64,000 nucleotides of DNA from Buddleja alternifolia (GCA_019426215.1 CM033395.1:17288569-17352568); one strand, 5' to 3'. Counted from the stretch's first letter, positions 11,921 to 24,673 are shown. Made by a program: numbers and translations. The notes: generated from the sequence alone by a model not told the origin.

Positions 11921-12996
11921 GGTTTGCTAGCGGAATCAGAACCAGCATCTGCACCTGAAGATTTAGAATCATCAGACGAAAGTAGTGATGATGATGAGCC
12001 ATTAGATGACTCAGCGCTCATATGTCTCTCATGGCCAGAGATGATGAAGTGTCTCCTGAGCTAATCAATGAATTATCAATTCCTCTTTCTTATGATGAAT
12101 TACTTGACAAAGTCAGAGAATACTATAATGAATGTCAAGAAGCTGCCAAAATATATCAAAATGATCTCACTATTATTTCATCACTCACTAAAGATAAAGT
12201 AACGCTCAGAGCAGAGTTGCGAATTCAGCAACAGTGCATTGAGAAAAACAAATCGCTTGAGAGTGAAGTTATTCAATTAAAAGGTGATCTTGATCTAATA
12301 GTCAAGAGAGAAGCTGATTTGATCGCTAGACTTGCCAAATCAGAGCAGCTCATCTCATCATTATCAAAAGCCTCTAGACAGCTGGATAATGTGACTGAAG
12401 TAACCAGATTATTTGGTGAGAAGACCTGTTTAGGATGCGATAAACTCGGTAAACAATCAAATCAATCTAATGTTACAACAAACTACAAAGGAAAGGGTGT
12501 TATCTTTGTTGAAAAAGGTTCACAAGGTCAAACTCAAAATGAACCAAGTGACAATGGTAAGAGGCCAAATGAAAAAGTCAAAACTAACTCAGGCAAGGGT
12601 AAAACTAAGGCAAATGATTCACAAAGACGGGTTTATCCAAACGCTCAAAAAGCTAAAGATAAGACTGACAACTGTGAATCAAGCGCTAAGCGTCCAGCAA
12701 CAAAAGTGCAACCTAAGCCAGTGCCAAGGAAATCTCAGCGTCAATATCCAAGACAGTCAAGATCATATTATCGATACTATGATGATTATGATTATGACTA
12801 TGATTATGATTGTTATTATAATCAAGGATATTATTATACATCCAAAAAGCACACACATCACAATGTGAAACCCAAAAAGGCCAATATTCCTACAATGAAG
12901 ACTGGGCAAATATGGGTTCCTAAAGTTCTAATTCAAACTGACAATGTTACTAATGTTAAAGGACCCAAGCAACAATGGGTACCTAAACAGAAATAG
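11921..12996 (+). pseudogene. gag: Copia Gag, C-terminal part (frameshifted)
   Basis: The frame continues after the nonsense codon with an acidic stretch (SSDESSDDDEP). It shifts near 12025, where copy A has CTCTCATGGCC and copy B has CTTATGGC. From 12022 a coiled-coil-like region follows (residues 15-110). A basic Lys/Asn/Ser-rich part comes next, then a Tyr/Asp run (YYRYYDDYDYDYDYD) and two WVPK motifs near the end. A TAG ends it at 12994. The WVPK segment normally leads straight into the protease of Copia polyproteins. Confidence 0.75.
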
Positions 12997-13011
12997 AACT
13001 TCCCTTCTTGA

Positions 13012-16000
13012 GTGCAGGTACCTAGAGCTAGAGTCAATACATCTGTTTGGTACTTCGATAGTGGATCGTCAAGGCACATGACTGGTTCCAAGTATCTTCT
13101 GATCAACTATCGAGCTGCCAATGGTCCTCAGGTTGTATTTGGTGACAACTCCAAAGGTAAAACCAAAGGTATAGGTACTGTGCATAGGGGGAACATCATG
13201 ATAAGTGATGTTTATTTTGTTGAGGGTCTGAAGCACAATTTATTAAGCATTTGTCAATTCTGTGATAAAGGCTTTGAAGTCATATTCTCAAGTGACTGCT
13301 GCTATATAAACGACGCTAAGACTAAGTCTACTAAATTGAAAGGAAAAAGAACTAATAACGTATATTTGGTAGATTGGTGTTCAACACTTGATAACAACCC
13401 AACATGCTTTGTTGCTAAAAATGAATCTAAAAAGGGTTGGTTATGGCATAGAAAAATGAACCACCTCAACTTTAAAACAATCTCTCAGCTTATAAGTCAA
13501 AATCTTGTAGAGGGATTACCAAACAGACCATTTCACAAGGATCGCCTTTGTGACGCTTGTCAAATGGGTAAACAAGTTAAGTCATCGTTCAAGAGAAAAC
13601 CTCATCTATCTACCTCTAGAATACTTGAACTACTTCACATGGATCTGTTTGGACCTGTTCAAACAACCAATGTAAGCGATAAAAAGTATACTTTGGTGAT
13701 AGTAGATGATTTCTCTCGATTTACTTGGGTGGAATTTCTGTCATCCAAAGATGAAACATGTGACAAGTTAACAACGCTTATTCGACAACTTCAAACATTG
13801 AAAGATCTTACAGTTGCAAGAATAAGACGTGATCACGGTACTGAGTTTTCTAACAAGATTGTTGAGAAGTTTTGTGCAAAAAATGGAATACATCATGAGT
13901 ATTCAGCTCCCAGAACTCCCCAACAAAATGGTGTTGCTGAGCGCCGGAACCGAACGCTTAAGGAAGCCGCTAGGACAATGTTAGCAGAATCCAAGCTTGC
14001 TCCTAGGTTTTGGGCCGAAGCAATCAACACTGCGTGTTACACTCAAAATCGCTGCATGATCAACAAACAGCATGGAAAAACTCCATATGAACTATGGAAG
14101 GGACGTAAGCCAGATGTCTCATATTTTCACGTCTTTGGTTCTAAGTGCTTTATTCATAATAATGGATCCCAAAGCCTAAAGACATTTGATCCTAAAGCGG
14201 ATGAGGGAATCTTTCTAGGTTACGCCAAGAATGGGAAGAATTTTCGCATCCTAAACAAGGGCAAATCGAAGGTTGAGGAATCTATTCATGTTGTTTTTGA
14301 TGATGCTAACCAAGAACCGAGTAAGGTTCATATAAATGATGTAGGAGTTGAAGATCTTTGTCATCAAGCGTCTAAAATTACTATTGATGAAGATACTGAC
14401 GACGATGATGAGATCTCAGTGCCACCTCCTAAGATTACTCGTGAGATTACTCTGGATTATCATATAAGAAATGCTGATGATCATGAAGAGAGTGATCATC
14501 AAGAGCAAACAAGGAATTGTGAATTTGAAGCGCCTACGCAAGAAGGTAGTCAAGCGTCTGATCCCCAAGCGCCTGTTCAATCTCTTAACCCCTTCCAACC
14601 AGATAGACTATGGCTGCGAGATCATCCACCAGAGCAAATTATTGGAGATATTGGAGCGCCTATTAGAACGAGAGCCGCTACATTCAATGAGGCTATGTTC
14701 GCAATCTTTTTATCTCAGATGGAACTTAAGAAAGTGGATGAAGCGCTAAGTGATCCAAGTTGGATTGAAGCCATGCAAGAAGAACTTAATCAATTTGAGC
14801 GTAGTAAGGTTTGGACACTAGTACCAAGACCAACTCACCAAGGAGTCATTGGAACTAGATGGGTTTATAGAAACAAGATGGATGAGAATGACATTGTAAT
14901 AAGAAACAAGGCCAGACTCGTAGCTCAAGGATATTGCCAAGAAGAGGGCATTGACTTTGATGAGACATACGCTCCTGTTGCCCGCCTTGAAGCAATCCGC
15001 ATGTTTCTAGCGTATGCAGCGTTTAACAAGTGTACAGTATATCAAATGGATGTGAAGAGTGCCTTCCTGAATGGTAAACTCCAAGAAGAAGTATATGTGG
15101 AGCAACCACCGGGATTCTTCAACTACCATGGTAAGGGTATGGTGTACAAGCTAGACAAAGCACTTTATGGGCTTAAGCAAGCACCCCGAGCATGGTATGA
15201 CACTCTCTATCTTTCTTATTGGTAAAGGCTTTTTAAAAGGCAGCGTTGATACAACGTTATTTAAAATTACCAATAACGAAGATATTCTCTTAGTCCAAAT
15301 TTATGTTGATGATATCATATTTGGCTTTACTAACAAGCGTTTGTGTGAGAAATTTTTGAAAATGATGCAAGAACAATTTGAAATGAGCATGATGGGTGAG
15401 TTAACTTTCTTCTTAGGATTACAAGTTAAACAACTCCCTAATGGAATATTTATTAACCAAGCTAAATATACGAGAGACATGATTAAGAAATTTGGTATGG
15501 AAAATACATCATATTCAAAAATTCCAATGAGCCAAACGCTTAAGTTAGATAAAGATGAAAATGGAAAGAAAGTTGATATCACTAATTATAGAGGTATCAT
15601 TGGATCACTTCTTTATCTTACTGCAAGTAGACTTGATATCATGTTTTCGGTATGCATGTGTGCACGATTTCAAGCTGATCCTAAAGAGTCACACTTAATT
15701 GCTGCCAAGAAAATCCTTAAATACCTAAAAGGCACACAAAATGTGGGCTTATGGTATCCTAGGGATTCTCCTTTTAAACTAATCGGTTACTCAGATGCAG
15801 ATTTTGCAGGTTGCAAAATAGATCGTAAAAGTACTAGTGGTACTTGTCAATTTCTAGGTGATAGGTTAGTTTCATGGCATAGCAAGAAACAACAATCCAT
15901 AGCTACCTCCACAGCCGAAGCTGAGTATGTAGCTGCAGGAAGTTGTTGTGCACAAGTTTTATGGATAAGGCAACAACTTAGAGATTATGGAACAATCCTA

Positions 16001-16249
16001 GGTCCAACCCCCATTCTTTGTGATAACCAAAGCGCTCTAGCCATGACTCAAAACCCTGTTCTTCATTCAAGAACCAAACACATTGACATTAGATACCATT
16101 TCCTTCGTGACCATGTTCAAAAGAAAGATATCTCCATGCATTTTATTGGAACTGACAAACAATTGGCAGATATCTTCACCAAAGCGCTCAACGAACAACG
16201 CTTTCTCACTTTGAGAAGTGAACTAGGTATGATTGATTTAAACGCCTAA
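13012..16249 (+). pseudogene. pol: Copia Pol (protease, integrase, RT, RNase H), one frameshift
   Basis: Protease: [13 protein letters not shown] near residue 16. The pre-integrase zinc region has [11 protein letters not shown] near 145 and CDACQMGK near 185. The integrase core has [17 protein letters not shown] and [12 protein letters not shown], giving the D-D-E set. The reverse transcriptase begins near residue 590 with [11 protein letters not shown] and has [13 protein letters not shown] and [14 protein letters not shown] dinucleotide is missing near 15205 (copy B has CTCTCTATC), so RT continues in another frame from about 15210 with YVDDIIFG. RNase H shows DADFAGC, STAEAEYVAA and [12 protein letters not shown], ending at 16249. 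Two stop codons separate this frame from gag. The order identifies Copia. Confidence 0.92.
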
Positions 16250-16281
16250 TCATCAAACATCATACTTTATTAGACATACAA

Positions 16282-16361
16282 TTTAGGGGGAATCCACTTG
16301 GTTTATGTCTAAAAGTTTTCTTTGCAAAACAAATGGTACAAGTTATCAAATTTAGGGGGAA
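16282..16361 (+). other. Two internal polypurine-like tracts after pol
   Basis: ATTTAGGGGGAA occurs at 16281-16292 and again at 16350-16361. Copy B has the counterpart of the second (GTTCCCCCAAAAT at about 29998) and a degraded first (about 30068). These resemble plus-strand primer tracts but lie in the middle of the element. Confidence 0.5.
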
Positions 16362-17091
16362 CCTTAAAACTATACTTGAACATAACTAAGCATCAATGAT
16401 CAAAAACTTTCAGGTGCATGATCATCAACGCTCAGTATTCTTTTGTGTAATATGTTGGACGCTAAACCATAAAAGGAATTTAGCTTTAAGCGTCCATATT
16501 GTCTCCAATAAGTGTTATTAAGCGTTGAAACTATTCCATTCAACACTTAATATAAAAATGATTTTTTTTAAAAAAAATAAAAAAAAAAAAATTCATGCAT
16601 AAAACTTTTTACACGCTCCTTGAAGTAGTGGATAGACTCAACAGTCTATTGTGTACTCTATCCACACACTTCTATCACATCAAACTGGCGGGTAATTAAA
16701 AACCTTTTCAAAATGACGGTTCAGAGATAGCACGTGTTTGTGTACATGTCAGTGTACATACAGGCGCGTGCGTTACACTCTGAAAATGCCAAACGTTTTT
16801 TTTTAAACTTTAACTCGGATGTCAAATCTTTATATGAGAATTACCAAATGTAACTTCTCTCTATTACATAAAAATCGCGTCCGCGGTTAATGAATTCATG
16901 GCTGAGATTAAAACTCTTTACACGTGTGTCAATCCTACAGAGATAAGAAAACACAAGTTTCAAAAATTAACCTCTGTCATTTAAAACACAATTTGCAGAA
17001 AATTCATTTACTCATACTCAAAAATCTCTGCAAATTTACTTTCTCTCTCTCAAAAGCAAAAGCAAATCTCAGTTCATCTCTTTCACTAAAA
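16362..17091 (+). other. Spacer between pol and env-like ORF
   Basis: About 730 bp without coding. It holds a hairpin-forming segment (GTGGATAG 16628-16635 pairing with CTATCCAC 16658-16665), an A-rich run at 16563-16592, and TTTATATGAG at about 16830. The equivalent spacer in copy B has TATTTAAA about 120 bp before its env-like ATG. A separate promoter or a spliced mRNA for the env-like ORF are possibilities only. Confidence 0.35.
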
Positions 17092-20000
17092 ATGGCACCA
17101 AAGAAATCCTCGTCTACTTCTGCTGAAGCTACCATCAAGGTTACTGAAGGCCTTGTTGTCGACTGGAAATTTTTGTATGAGCAACCTCAGATCAATCTAA
17201 CAGATATGATGGATATGGTCGTCAAAGCTGGGCTCAAGTCATTCTTGACTCAATACTCGTATCTGTTTCCAACTGAAGTGGATACCTTCTGGAGGACTGC
17301 CAAACTTTCAGAGGACAAGAAGTCTATCTCTTGTCTAATTCCTCTATCCTCGAAGGAGTCTCCCAAGGAATTCACTCTGACTGTTGCCTCCATTGCCGAG
17401 AACTTCAAACTCCCAAATGAGGGTGAGGCACTGGATTCTATTACCTTAAAACAGATCAAAGAAGCATGGACAACCATGAGTGCGTACGACGATGTACCCT
17501 ACACTCAATTTTTCGAAAAGAAAGACCTGGTGTCCAAATATCGGCTATTGGCTGATTTCTGTAGCAAGATCATAGAATGCAGAGTGGGAACCTTTGATAA
17601 GGTGAACCCAGTACAATTCCAAATGATGACTGCCATACTCTTGAACATCAAAATCAACTGTAGTGAGTACGTTTTTGGAAGATTTCGGGACTGTTTAAGC
17701 GGCTTGAACAAACCGTATGGGCTTGTCCTGAGTGACCTTTTATACAATTCACAGTGTGTATATTCTTTTGGTCTTCCGTTGAATAAGACCAAGTTGCTGG
17801 GAAAAAGGATTTTGAACAATCTCTTTAATCCTCCCAAAATTGGTGGTGCTGCCAAACCACTATCTGAGCGTCTGGAAGTACGTCAAGTGTCCGATAAAGA
17901 AGTAGAGCGTCCAGTGCCAGAAGAAGCTGTGAAGCGTCCGACTGCAACCAAGAAGAAGGCTCCCAAAAAACATAAAGTTAAATTTGTCGCCTCCTCTCAA
18001 AAGGTTGATGAGGAAACCGATGAGGATGCAGAGGACAAGTTACCTCTCAAAAGACGGAAGCTGGAAGGGATCATTAAACAAATAGACTTTGAAGAACCAG
18101 CTGCTGATCCTCCCGCTCCACCGCCTAAACTCGTTGAAGGAGTCAACGTGAAGAAAATCTTCAAGCGTTCCAGGACTAGCAAGCGTCGAGCTGCTCTCGT
18201 TCCTGAAGAGCCTGAGACTGATGAGCCAAGCGCTCAAGTTACTGTTGAGCCAAGCGCTCAAAGTATTGCTGTTGAGACAAGTTCTCAGGGTAAGTTTATT
18301 TCTTCCCACAACATCTCTTTTCCTACATCTGTAGAAGATCCTGCTCTTATAGAGGATAGTTCCTCTCTTTCAGCTATAGTTCCAGCTGCTGCTGAAGCGT
18401 CAACTGATATCATCCTGGATGTTGACTTGACCGAATTCGTTACTATCGCTAAAGATGTTGCCACAGAAGTTGCTGCAATTGAAGCTGAGGAACCTGCTGC
18501 TACAGAGGTTCAGACTTCATTTCCTGTTCAGGTTATAACAGAGGCACGCTCAGAAGGTCAGAGCGATGCTGAAGACGTTCCAGTGCCTAGACACTTCTTC
18601 CAACTCGACCCGCTGACGACGATTGATCATTCAATCAATTATATGCCCCCAGCGCTCAAAGAAGATTTCATTCCTGCAGGATACAACGAAGAAAGATATA
18701 TTGCTGCAGAGAATGATGTTGCTCGACTGATTGATTTTGACAGTCAAATCAAAGTCATCATACAAGGCAGACAAGGAGGCCGAACTCCTAGATGTGACAT
18801 GGACTTAGCATACTATCTGGATTATGGGCACAGCAAGCCAACCGGGTTCGCCCTAAGGGATTACAGCATTCGTATGTATGAGCCTCTGCGTCCTAGATTT
18901 CTCAATCCTTCAGAGTCAGTCTTGAACAGAGAAGGCTACACACATTTCCCTCAGACTGCTCATAGCCCTGAAAATCTTGCATCAGTCCGTCCACTTCGTC
19001 TGTGGAAGAATAAAGCTGCTCATGCCGGTGAGCGTCTCGAATCGTTGACAGACTTGCTTCAGACTGAAGCTGATGCCTATTTTGACAACGTCTGGAATGC
19101 TAACTATCAGCCTGATAGATATCGTTTTGAAGCTATCAGAGATATTCATCTTGAAGGCATTCGCGCTATGGTGACTGTTGGCACAGACTTCTGCATAAAT
19201 GAAGTTAACTGGGTTGAAGCGTATGTGGGACACAAATATACCTTCTCAGAGCTAGTCCAAGCTCCCCATCTTTTCGGCATAGGCATGCATGACAAGAAGC
19301 GTCAGTTCGCCAAGTATTGCCTCAAGCAGCGTCAACAGAGAGTCGGACCTGTTCTCAAGCTCCCAATTGTTAGACATCAAATCGAACAGTGTCTGCATCA
19401 AGAGCTTCACAGATTTTCCACCACTCCTCTTCTGTTCAACGCTCAAACCTCTTCCAGTGGTACATCTGGTGTATTGTGCTTAAATTTTGCCCCAAGCCAC
19501 TTTAAAGAAAACTTCAATCTGATGGTGAAGATTTTGACTCCTGTCTCTCTATTCAATAAGATCTTCACTGCCAATCTTAGATCTTGGAACGGCTCAGTAA
19601 TCAGTCCATTCAAAGGATATCCACTGCTCCCTTCAATCCGCAGCGAGGTACTTGATCACTATGAGTTCGTCCTCTCCATGCTTGAAAGGAATCAAGAGCT
19701 GGCTCAAGCACTTTATCCATATCTTGAAGAGTACTATGCTGATTGTGTACCTGCACATCGGCGTCCTACGTCTCTCCCCTCTGACTGCTTGATTGGATTT
19801 TCCAGACAACACTGTCCAGATTCACTCTTCTCCATCGCTCAAGCGCCATCCAAAGTCTTCCCAAATCATGTGCTTGATATCATTGGTCCAATGCACATCA
19901 GGGCTATTGACAGTCCCCTTCGCACATACATCTCCGGTACTTGTATTTCCCGAACCAGACTCACTGAACTCTTGGACTCTGCATCTACTTCTTATGCCGA

Positions 20001-21252
20001 TCTAGCACACTGGAACTTCCAATTCGATGACTTTCGTCAACCAGAGTCAACGCTTGAGGAAACGCCTGATAAATCAGCTGAAGCGTTCAAGTCTGCAGTT
20101 ATAAGTATTCCAGCGTTTGCTGAAGAACTCGTTCAAGCGTCTCTACCAGAGGATATTCCTGACGCTTCTGAATCTGTTAATGTTGATGGTGATGAGGATC
20201 TGTCTCTTGACATTCGAGGTACTATTTTTGATCCAGCCCATCAAGTTTCTTTTGACTCTCTCAAATACTCATCAAGGTTTAAGCGACCGGCTCCTCAAGC
20301 AGTTCCTTCAGATGAGAGTCAATATTTTGGTCCTTTGCTCAAATCCGTCTTGGAGAATATTAGCGCCCACGCTACTCAGAACGAAGAATCTCTCCATTGG
20401 ATTAAAGACGATCTGGCAAAGATTGAAACTCACGTAATGAGCGTCCAAATTGCTCATATGCGTAGTTCAGCTCAAGCGGCTGTTGGTGAGTGCAAGCAAG
20501 ATTTTTAAGAAATACATGATGCCACTCAAGCAACCCAACTTGCCATGAAAGAAGAGCTTGAGAAGCGCCTTGAAACCCTTGAGACCTCTCTAAATGATGC
20601 TACCAGCGCCAAGCTTCTCGCTCTGCAGGAACGCTTTGACAAGCGTCTGGATGACGTCACAGATTCTATGTCTCAGATTGCTCATCAGGTCAGTTTACTC
20701 ACAGATCATTTCTTAAAGTCTGATGATGGCAATAAGGGGGAAAAGAAGAAGAAAGGAGAAAAGAGGAAAGCGTCTAGTTCAAGAGCTGAAGAGCCTCCGT
20801 CTCCTAAGCGTCAAGTGCTTACTTCTACTTCTGCGCTTAGTCTTCCGTCTTGGATAACGGCTCAAAGTACATCTGGAGCGCCCAGTAGTACGCTAAGGGA
20901 TCCTCCTAGAGCGTTATATCCAAATCTACCAATACCTACAAGAGCACTGCTTGAACAGTTTGACATCCCTCTTCAAAGAACGTCCATTCCAGAGCCTACA
21001 GATCCAAGAATCTTAGCTGAAGAGAGAAAAATGACTGACTTTATCCAAGCTTTTCGAATCTGCCTAAGGTATATCGGTATTGATCCAACTGACTGGGACA
21101 ATCATTTTACTGCCTTCAAGAAGAGACAACAAAAAGAAAACAAGCTCATAATCAACAAAGATCATGAAGCAATGATGACCTTGGAAGACAATCTGACTGA
21201 AGCTATCCGAGTTGAAATGCCCAAGCGATACAGAGTCAGACCAAGACATTAA
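17092..21252 (+). pseudogene. Copia env-like ORF, long, one stop codon
   Basis: The ATG at 17092 gives MAPKKSSSTSAEATIKV and about 1,139 codons to a TAA at 20506; the same frame then continues to 21252, about 1,386 codons in all. Residues 20-265 form a helical domain resembling the plant transposon-associated domain found in extra ORFs of retroelements (LADFCSKIIECRVGTFDKV). A Lys/Arg-rich segment with KRRK follows, then a long acidic and Ala/Pro-rich linker to about residue 500. A second globular region spans about 500-985. The C-terminus is a coiled coil (MKEELEKRLETLETSL) with a KKKGEKRKA patch. No signal peptide or clear membrane helix is seen, so envelope function is not supported. It matches the ORF of copy B throughout. 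Confidence 0.75.
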
Positions 21253-21470
21253 AGCTTTCTGATTTTACATTATCTATATTCTTGTCTCTTATTTCTTCAC
21301 TTGTTCAGTTGTAAAAATGCCTGTAATTCTCGATATATATAAAATGCATTTTTTTAGCTGAAACATCTCGTTGAAGCGTAACTAACTTTAACTAACGTTA
21401 TCTAATCAAGCTAACTTTTACTTTTGGCTGTCTAACTCTTGAACTATAAAAGAGTAAGTATTTCCATCAT

Positions 21471-21486
21471 CAAAAAAGGGGGAAAT
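21471..21486 (+). other. 3' polypurine tract of copy A
   Basis: AAAAAAGGGGGAAAT directly precedes the TGTTAGG start of the 3' LTR, as expected for a plus-strand primer. Confidence 0.8.
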
Positions 21487-21909
21487 TGTTAGGAATTTCA
21501 TGTTAGATGTTTTGATGATGACAATTAGGACTTTGTGTTAGACCCCAAAATATGTAAATTTGATTTTAGTAGAAAATTTGTATAAGTTTTGAAGCGTTAG
21601 TTTTGTAATAGGCCTATTAGGCTTTGTTTTATTTTACTTTAGATTGTTAGGCTGAGTAGTCTTAGGCTGAGCGTCTGATAATTTCTGAGTGAGTTTATCA
21701 GTAGTATAGTTCGAAGACTCAAGCGCCTAATTTCTGAAAGAAGATAAAAGTCTCCAAGCGTCCAATTGACCAGCTACATCAAGCGTTTCCTTATGGGACA
21801 GAAGTAATTTCACCTGAATTTATTTCTAAGTCCAGAAGGAGTTTAATGCAAATATTCTCAAAGCATTAAGTACCAACGGGTATTTAATTCAAATGCATTA
21901 AATGCTGAT
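21487..21909 (+). repeat. 3' LTR of copy A, truncated
   Basis: It starts TGTTAGGAATTTCATG and follows the 5' LTR nearly identically to AAATGCTGAT at about 21909. Unrelated AT-rich sequence then follows. The last 1.1 kb of the LTR is missing, so a deletion has removed the right end. Confidence 0.9.
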
Positions 21910-23190
21910 TATTTAAAAAATTATAATTATTTGAAGATTATATATTGTGACATGAAAAGTTGAATGATTATTTGAAGAAAATAAGTTAATTGAAAATCAA
22001 GATTTATATATTAACATCACTAAATGAATTTTTATGTAAATTCATGATTCTTTTATACATTATCTTGTTTAATTTTGATAGATCGAGCACTTTATTTCTT
22101 CTTTCCTCTCATTGAGTCATGTGTACTTATAATAATCTCTTCGTTATGACTCAAAATCTTGATACTCGTGTAGTTTTTTTTTTTCCCTCCATTTTTTATA
22201 GCAATAAGATTATAGTTGATGCAATGCCTAAATGAGGAAGTTGAATGGATAAAATGAATTCAAACCCTTCACAAATAATGTTAATCAACCCGTACTTTTA
22301 TAAATCTTCTATATTCTATTTCTTTTCTATATATATATATATAATCTTACATTTGATTATTGTCTATATAAAATTGTATTTTGGACAATATGTATATCGC
22401 TTTAATGGCATTTAATTAAGTCGAAGTACACCCCTTGCCCATTGAAACAATGGATGATGCTTTATGGTGTAACTCAACATTCGTGGGCCAATGCTTGTGT
22501 AAGTGTTGTGACTTGTGGGGTTGGTTAATGGTATTGGTTTGGTAAACAGGTTGGGGCAATTAATGGGTGGAAATTGAAAACCCACGTAAGAGGTTATTTT
22601 AGTCATTTTGCCTAAACAACCCAAACATAATGTATCTTGGATCTATTTGGGTTCGAGTCTTCGAGACCTGGTATATCCTTATTTTGCCCCATTTTTTGTT
22701 TTTATCTGCTAAAATTGTTTTCAATTTATATATAGATACATATATATATACATATATATATATAACATTATTGTATACAACAATGTACGTGGATATATAC
22801 ATATACCTATATACACATAAGCACATAAAAAATATTGAAAATAGTTCAAACAAATCTATGAAAGGCAAAATTAAGAACTCAGTTTCATAATCATATAACA
22901 AAAAAAAAAATCAAAAAAAAATATCTAAACCTAAATAAATAAATATGAACTGATGTGTTTTAGACCCAAATGTCTAATAAGAACAAGAATTACAGGTTTG
23001 TTGACTTCTACTGCCTACCAAACCATACATATCTATCATTTATCTAACATGAAGAACAAGCAAACGTTAGTCTAGTCAAATCAAAATGAAATAACATCTA
23101 TATAAAAGACAATGAATGTATGTGTGAGGGTGGCTATGATCGAGGGCGCACACCATAGTTCATTTACAGTGGCGCCTGGGGGGACCTGCC
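21910..23190. other. AT-rich interval between the two Copia copies
   Basis: No gene is supported. It contains TA and ATATAC microsatellites (22330-22345 and 22728-22808). Open frames over 22600-22900 are only translations of these. The sequence TTGGGTTCGAGTCTTCG near 22648 resembles a B box but has no partner. Confidence 0.4.
22728..22808. repeat. TA/CATA-rich microsatellite tract
   Basis: Short runs of TATATA and CATATATA with interruptions. Confidence 0.6.
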
Positions 23191-24659
23191 TGATGGTCCC
23201 AAGTGGCATACGAAAGGGTCTAGAAGGGGGAGGGGGGTTGAATAGACCCTGAAGTCTTTTTAGACTTCAAAAATTTCGTGTTACTTTTCAAAGATCTGAA
23301 CGCTTGGGTCAGGCGCTTCAGTAAAGATAACTTAGACTTAGTGAGTTTAGCAATTTACCAAAGTAGGGTAACGCTTAGATCACTTAATTAGGGTTAGCAC
23401 AGCGGAAATGATTTTTAGCGTTCTTTTAGATAATTTAATCGCTTTGCAATTTTACTTGTCTTTTAGAATAATGTAATATGACAGATATAAGACAGTAAAA
23501 TATAAATGACACAATAATTTGTAAGGTTCACTTGGTGATGTAATTCCAGCTACGTCCTTCTTCTCCTTTTTCACTTGGAGGAAATTACTAAGATGATTAT
23601 CAAAGAATCACACAGAATCTTCTACAAGATAGTAAAGAATGAAAATGATCTCGGGCTCCTTGATCACACAGATTTCAGCACCAATGAAGATCATCTTCTA
23701 CAAGCTTCTCTCACTCAGAAATACTGCCTGTAATGAGTTTCAACAACTTTTCTCACTCAGATGAAAGGTTGAGGTTTTTGTCACAAGGGTTTGTTTGTAT
23801 TTAGGAAGATCAAACAACTTAGAATATCTCAATGAGAATTTAGGTTTCTTCTTTGGAAGATGTTTGAGATATTTGTGACTGTCTGGAATGTAGATAAAAA
23901 GCTTGAAGGAATTTTGGCTATGGAGTTTTCTAAGCTTTTTCTTGTGTACGTAATTTTCTCTTGTAAATGTTTTGTACCGTACTTTTTAGGGTCTGCTGAA
24001 GGTAAGGTATTTATAGGCAATTCTTGGAATCTGTCCGTTGGACACATGTAGGAGCGTGCCTTTCACGCAGCGCGTGATTCTACCTAAAGCCTGACAATCT
24101 TGAAAAATTGCTGGCACCGATTAGATGGTAGCAGCTATAAACTCTGAAGTTCTGACAGTCTGGTCAAAAAGGTGGCTTGTTCACAGGTCACAGTAGCTTA
24201 TCACATTTAATGCTTTTATCAGGCATTTAATGCATTTGAATTTAATTCCCGTTGGAAATAAATGTCCGTTGAATGATTGTCATTCGTGACTTGAGGATTT
24301 ATTTCAGATGAATTTGTCTTTAGTCGCTTAAGTGCTTTGAGCGCTTGATCCATAAACCCTGAAAGAGGTCCTTTAGCGTTTGACGGACGCTAAAAAACAA
24401 ATCTTCATCTCTGGTTGACTTCAGACGCTGATCTTCAAATTCTTCTCTAATAGACTCACCTAGAATTCTATTAGCGATTCAGTGTCTAATACTTAGTCTA
24501 AAACCTACAAAGATAAAAATTACAAGCCTAAACAGAATTACAAACTTTCAAACGCTTAAACAATGATCTCTGAAAAACATAAACTTACATTTTGTTTGGG
24601 GTCTAACATTGAATCCTATCTTGTCATCATCAAAACATCTAACATGAGATTTCCTAATA
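23191..24659 (-). repeat. 3' LTR of copy B
   Basis: 1,469 bp, written here from its 3' end (TGATGGTCCCAAGTGG) to its 5' end (TTTCCTAATA). A TATAAATA box on the minus strand lies at 24008-24015. It lacks a segment of about 55 bp that is present in the partner LTR. Confidence 0.92.
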
Positions 24660-24673
24660 ATTTCCCCATTTTT
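24660..24673 (-). other. 3' polypurine tract of copy B
   Basis: On the minus strand, AAAATGGGGAAAT lies directly before the LTR start. Confidence 0.7.

Larger units (their letters stand above)
9180..21909 (+). mobile_element. Copia LTR retrotransposon, SIRE/Maximus-like, copy A
   Basis: The element has a 5' LTR, an initiator-Met-type primer site, gag, pol in Copia order (protease, integrase, reverse transcriptase, RNase H), a spacer, a very long env-like ORF, a polypurine tract and a truncated 3' LTR. The extra ORF downstream of pol is typical of the SIRE/Maximus lineage. It is not autonomous as it stands: gag has a stop and a frameshift, pol has a 2-base deletion, the env-like ORF has one stop, and only about 423 bp of the 3' LTR remain. 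Because the right end is lost, no target duplication can be tested. Confidence 0.9.

Noticed and set aside
18290..18334. A functional intron in copy A
   Set aside because: At 45 nt it is shorter than usual plant introns and the frame is open through it; it is treated as a remnant of the copy B type intron.
17092..21252. A true envelope glycoprotein
   Set aside because: No signal peptide, membrane helix, glycoprotein-like cysteines or fusion peptide can be seen.
22599..22901. Tyr/Ile-rich ORFs on both strands
   Set aside because: Translations of TA and CATA microsatellites.
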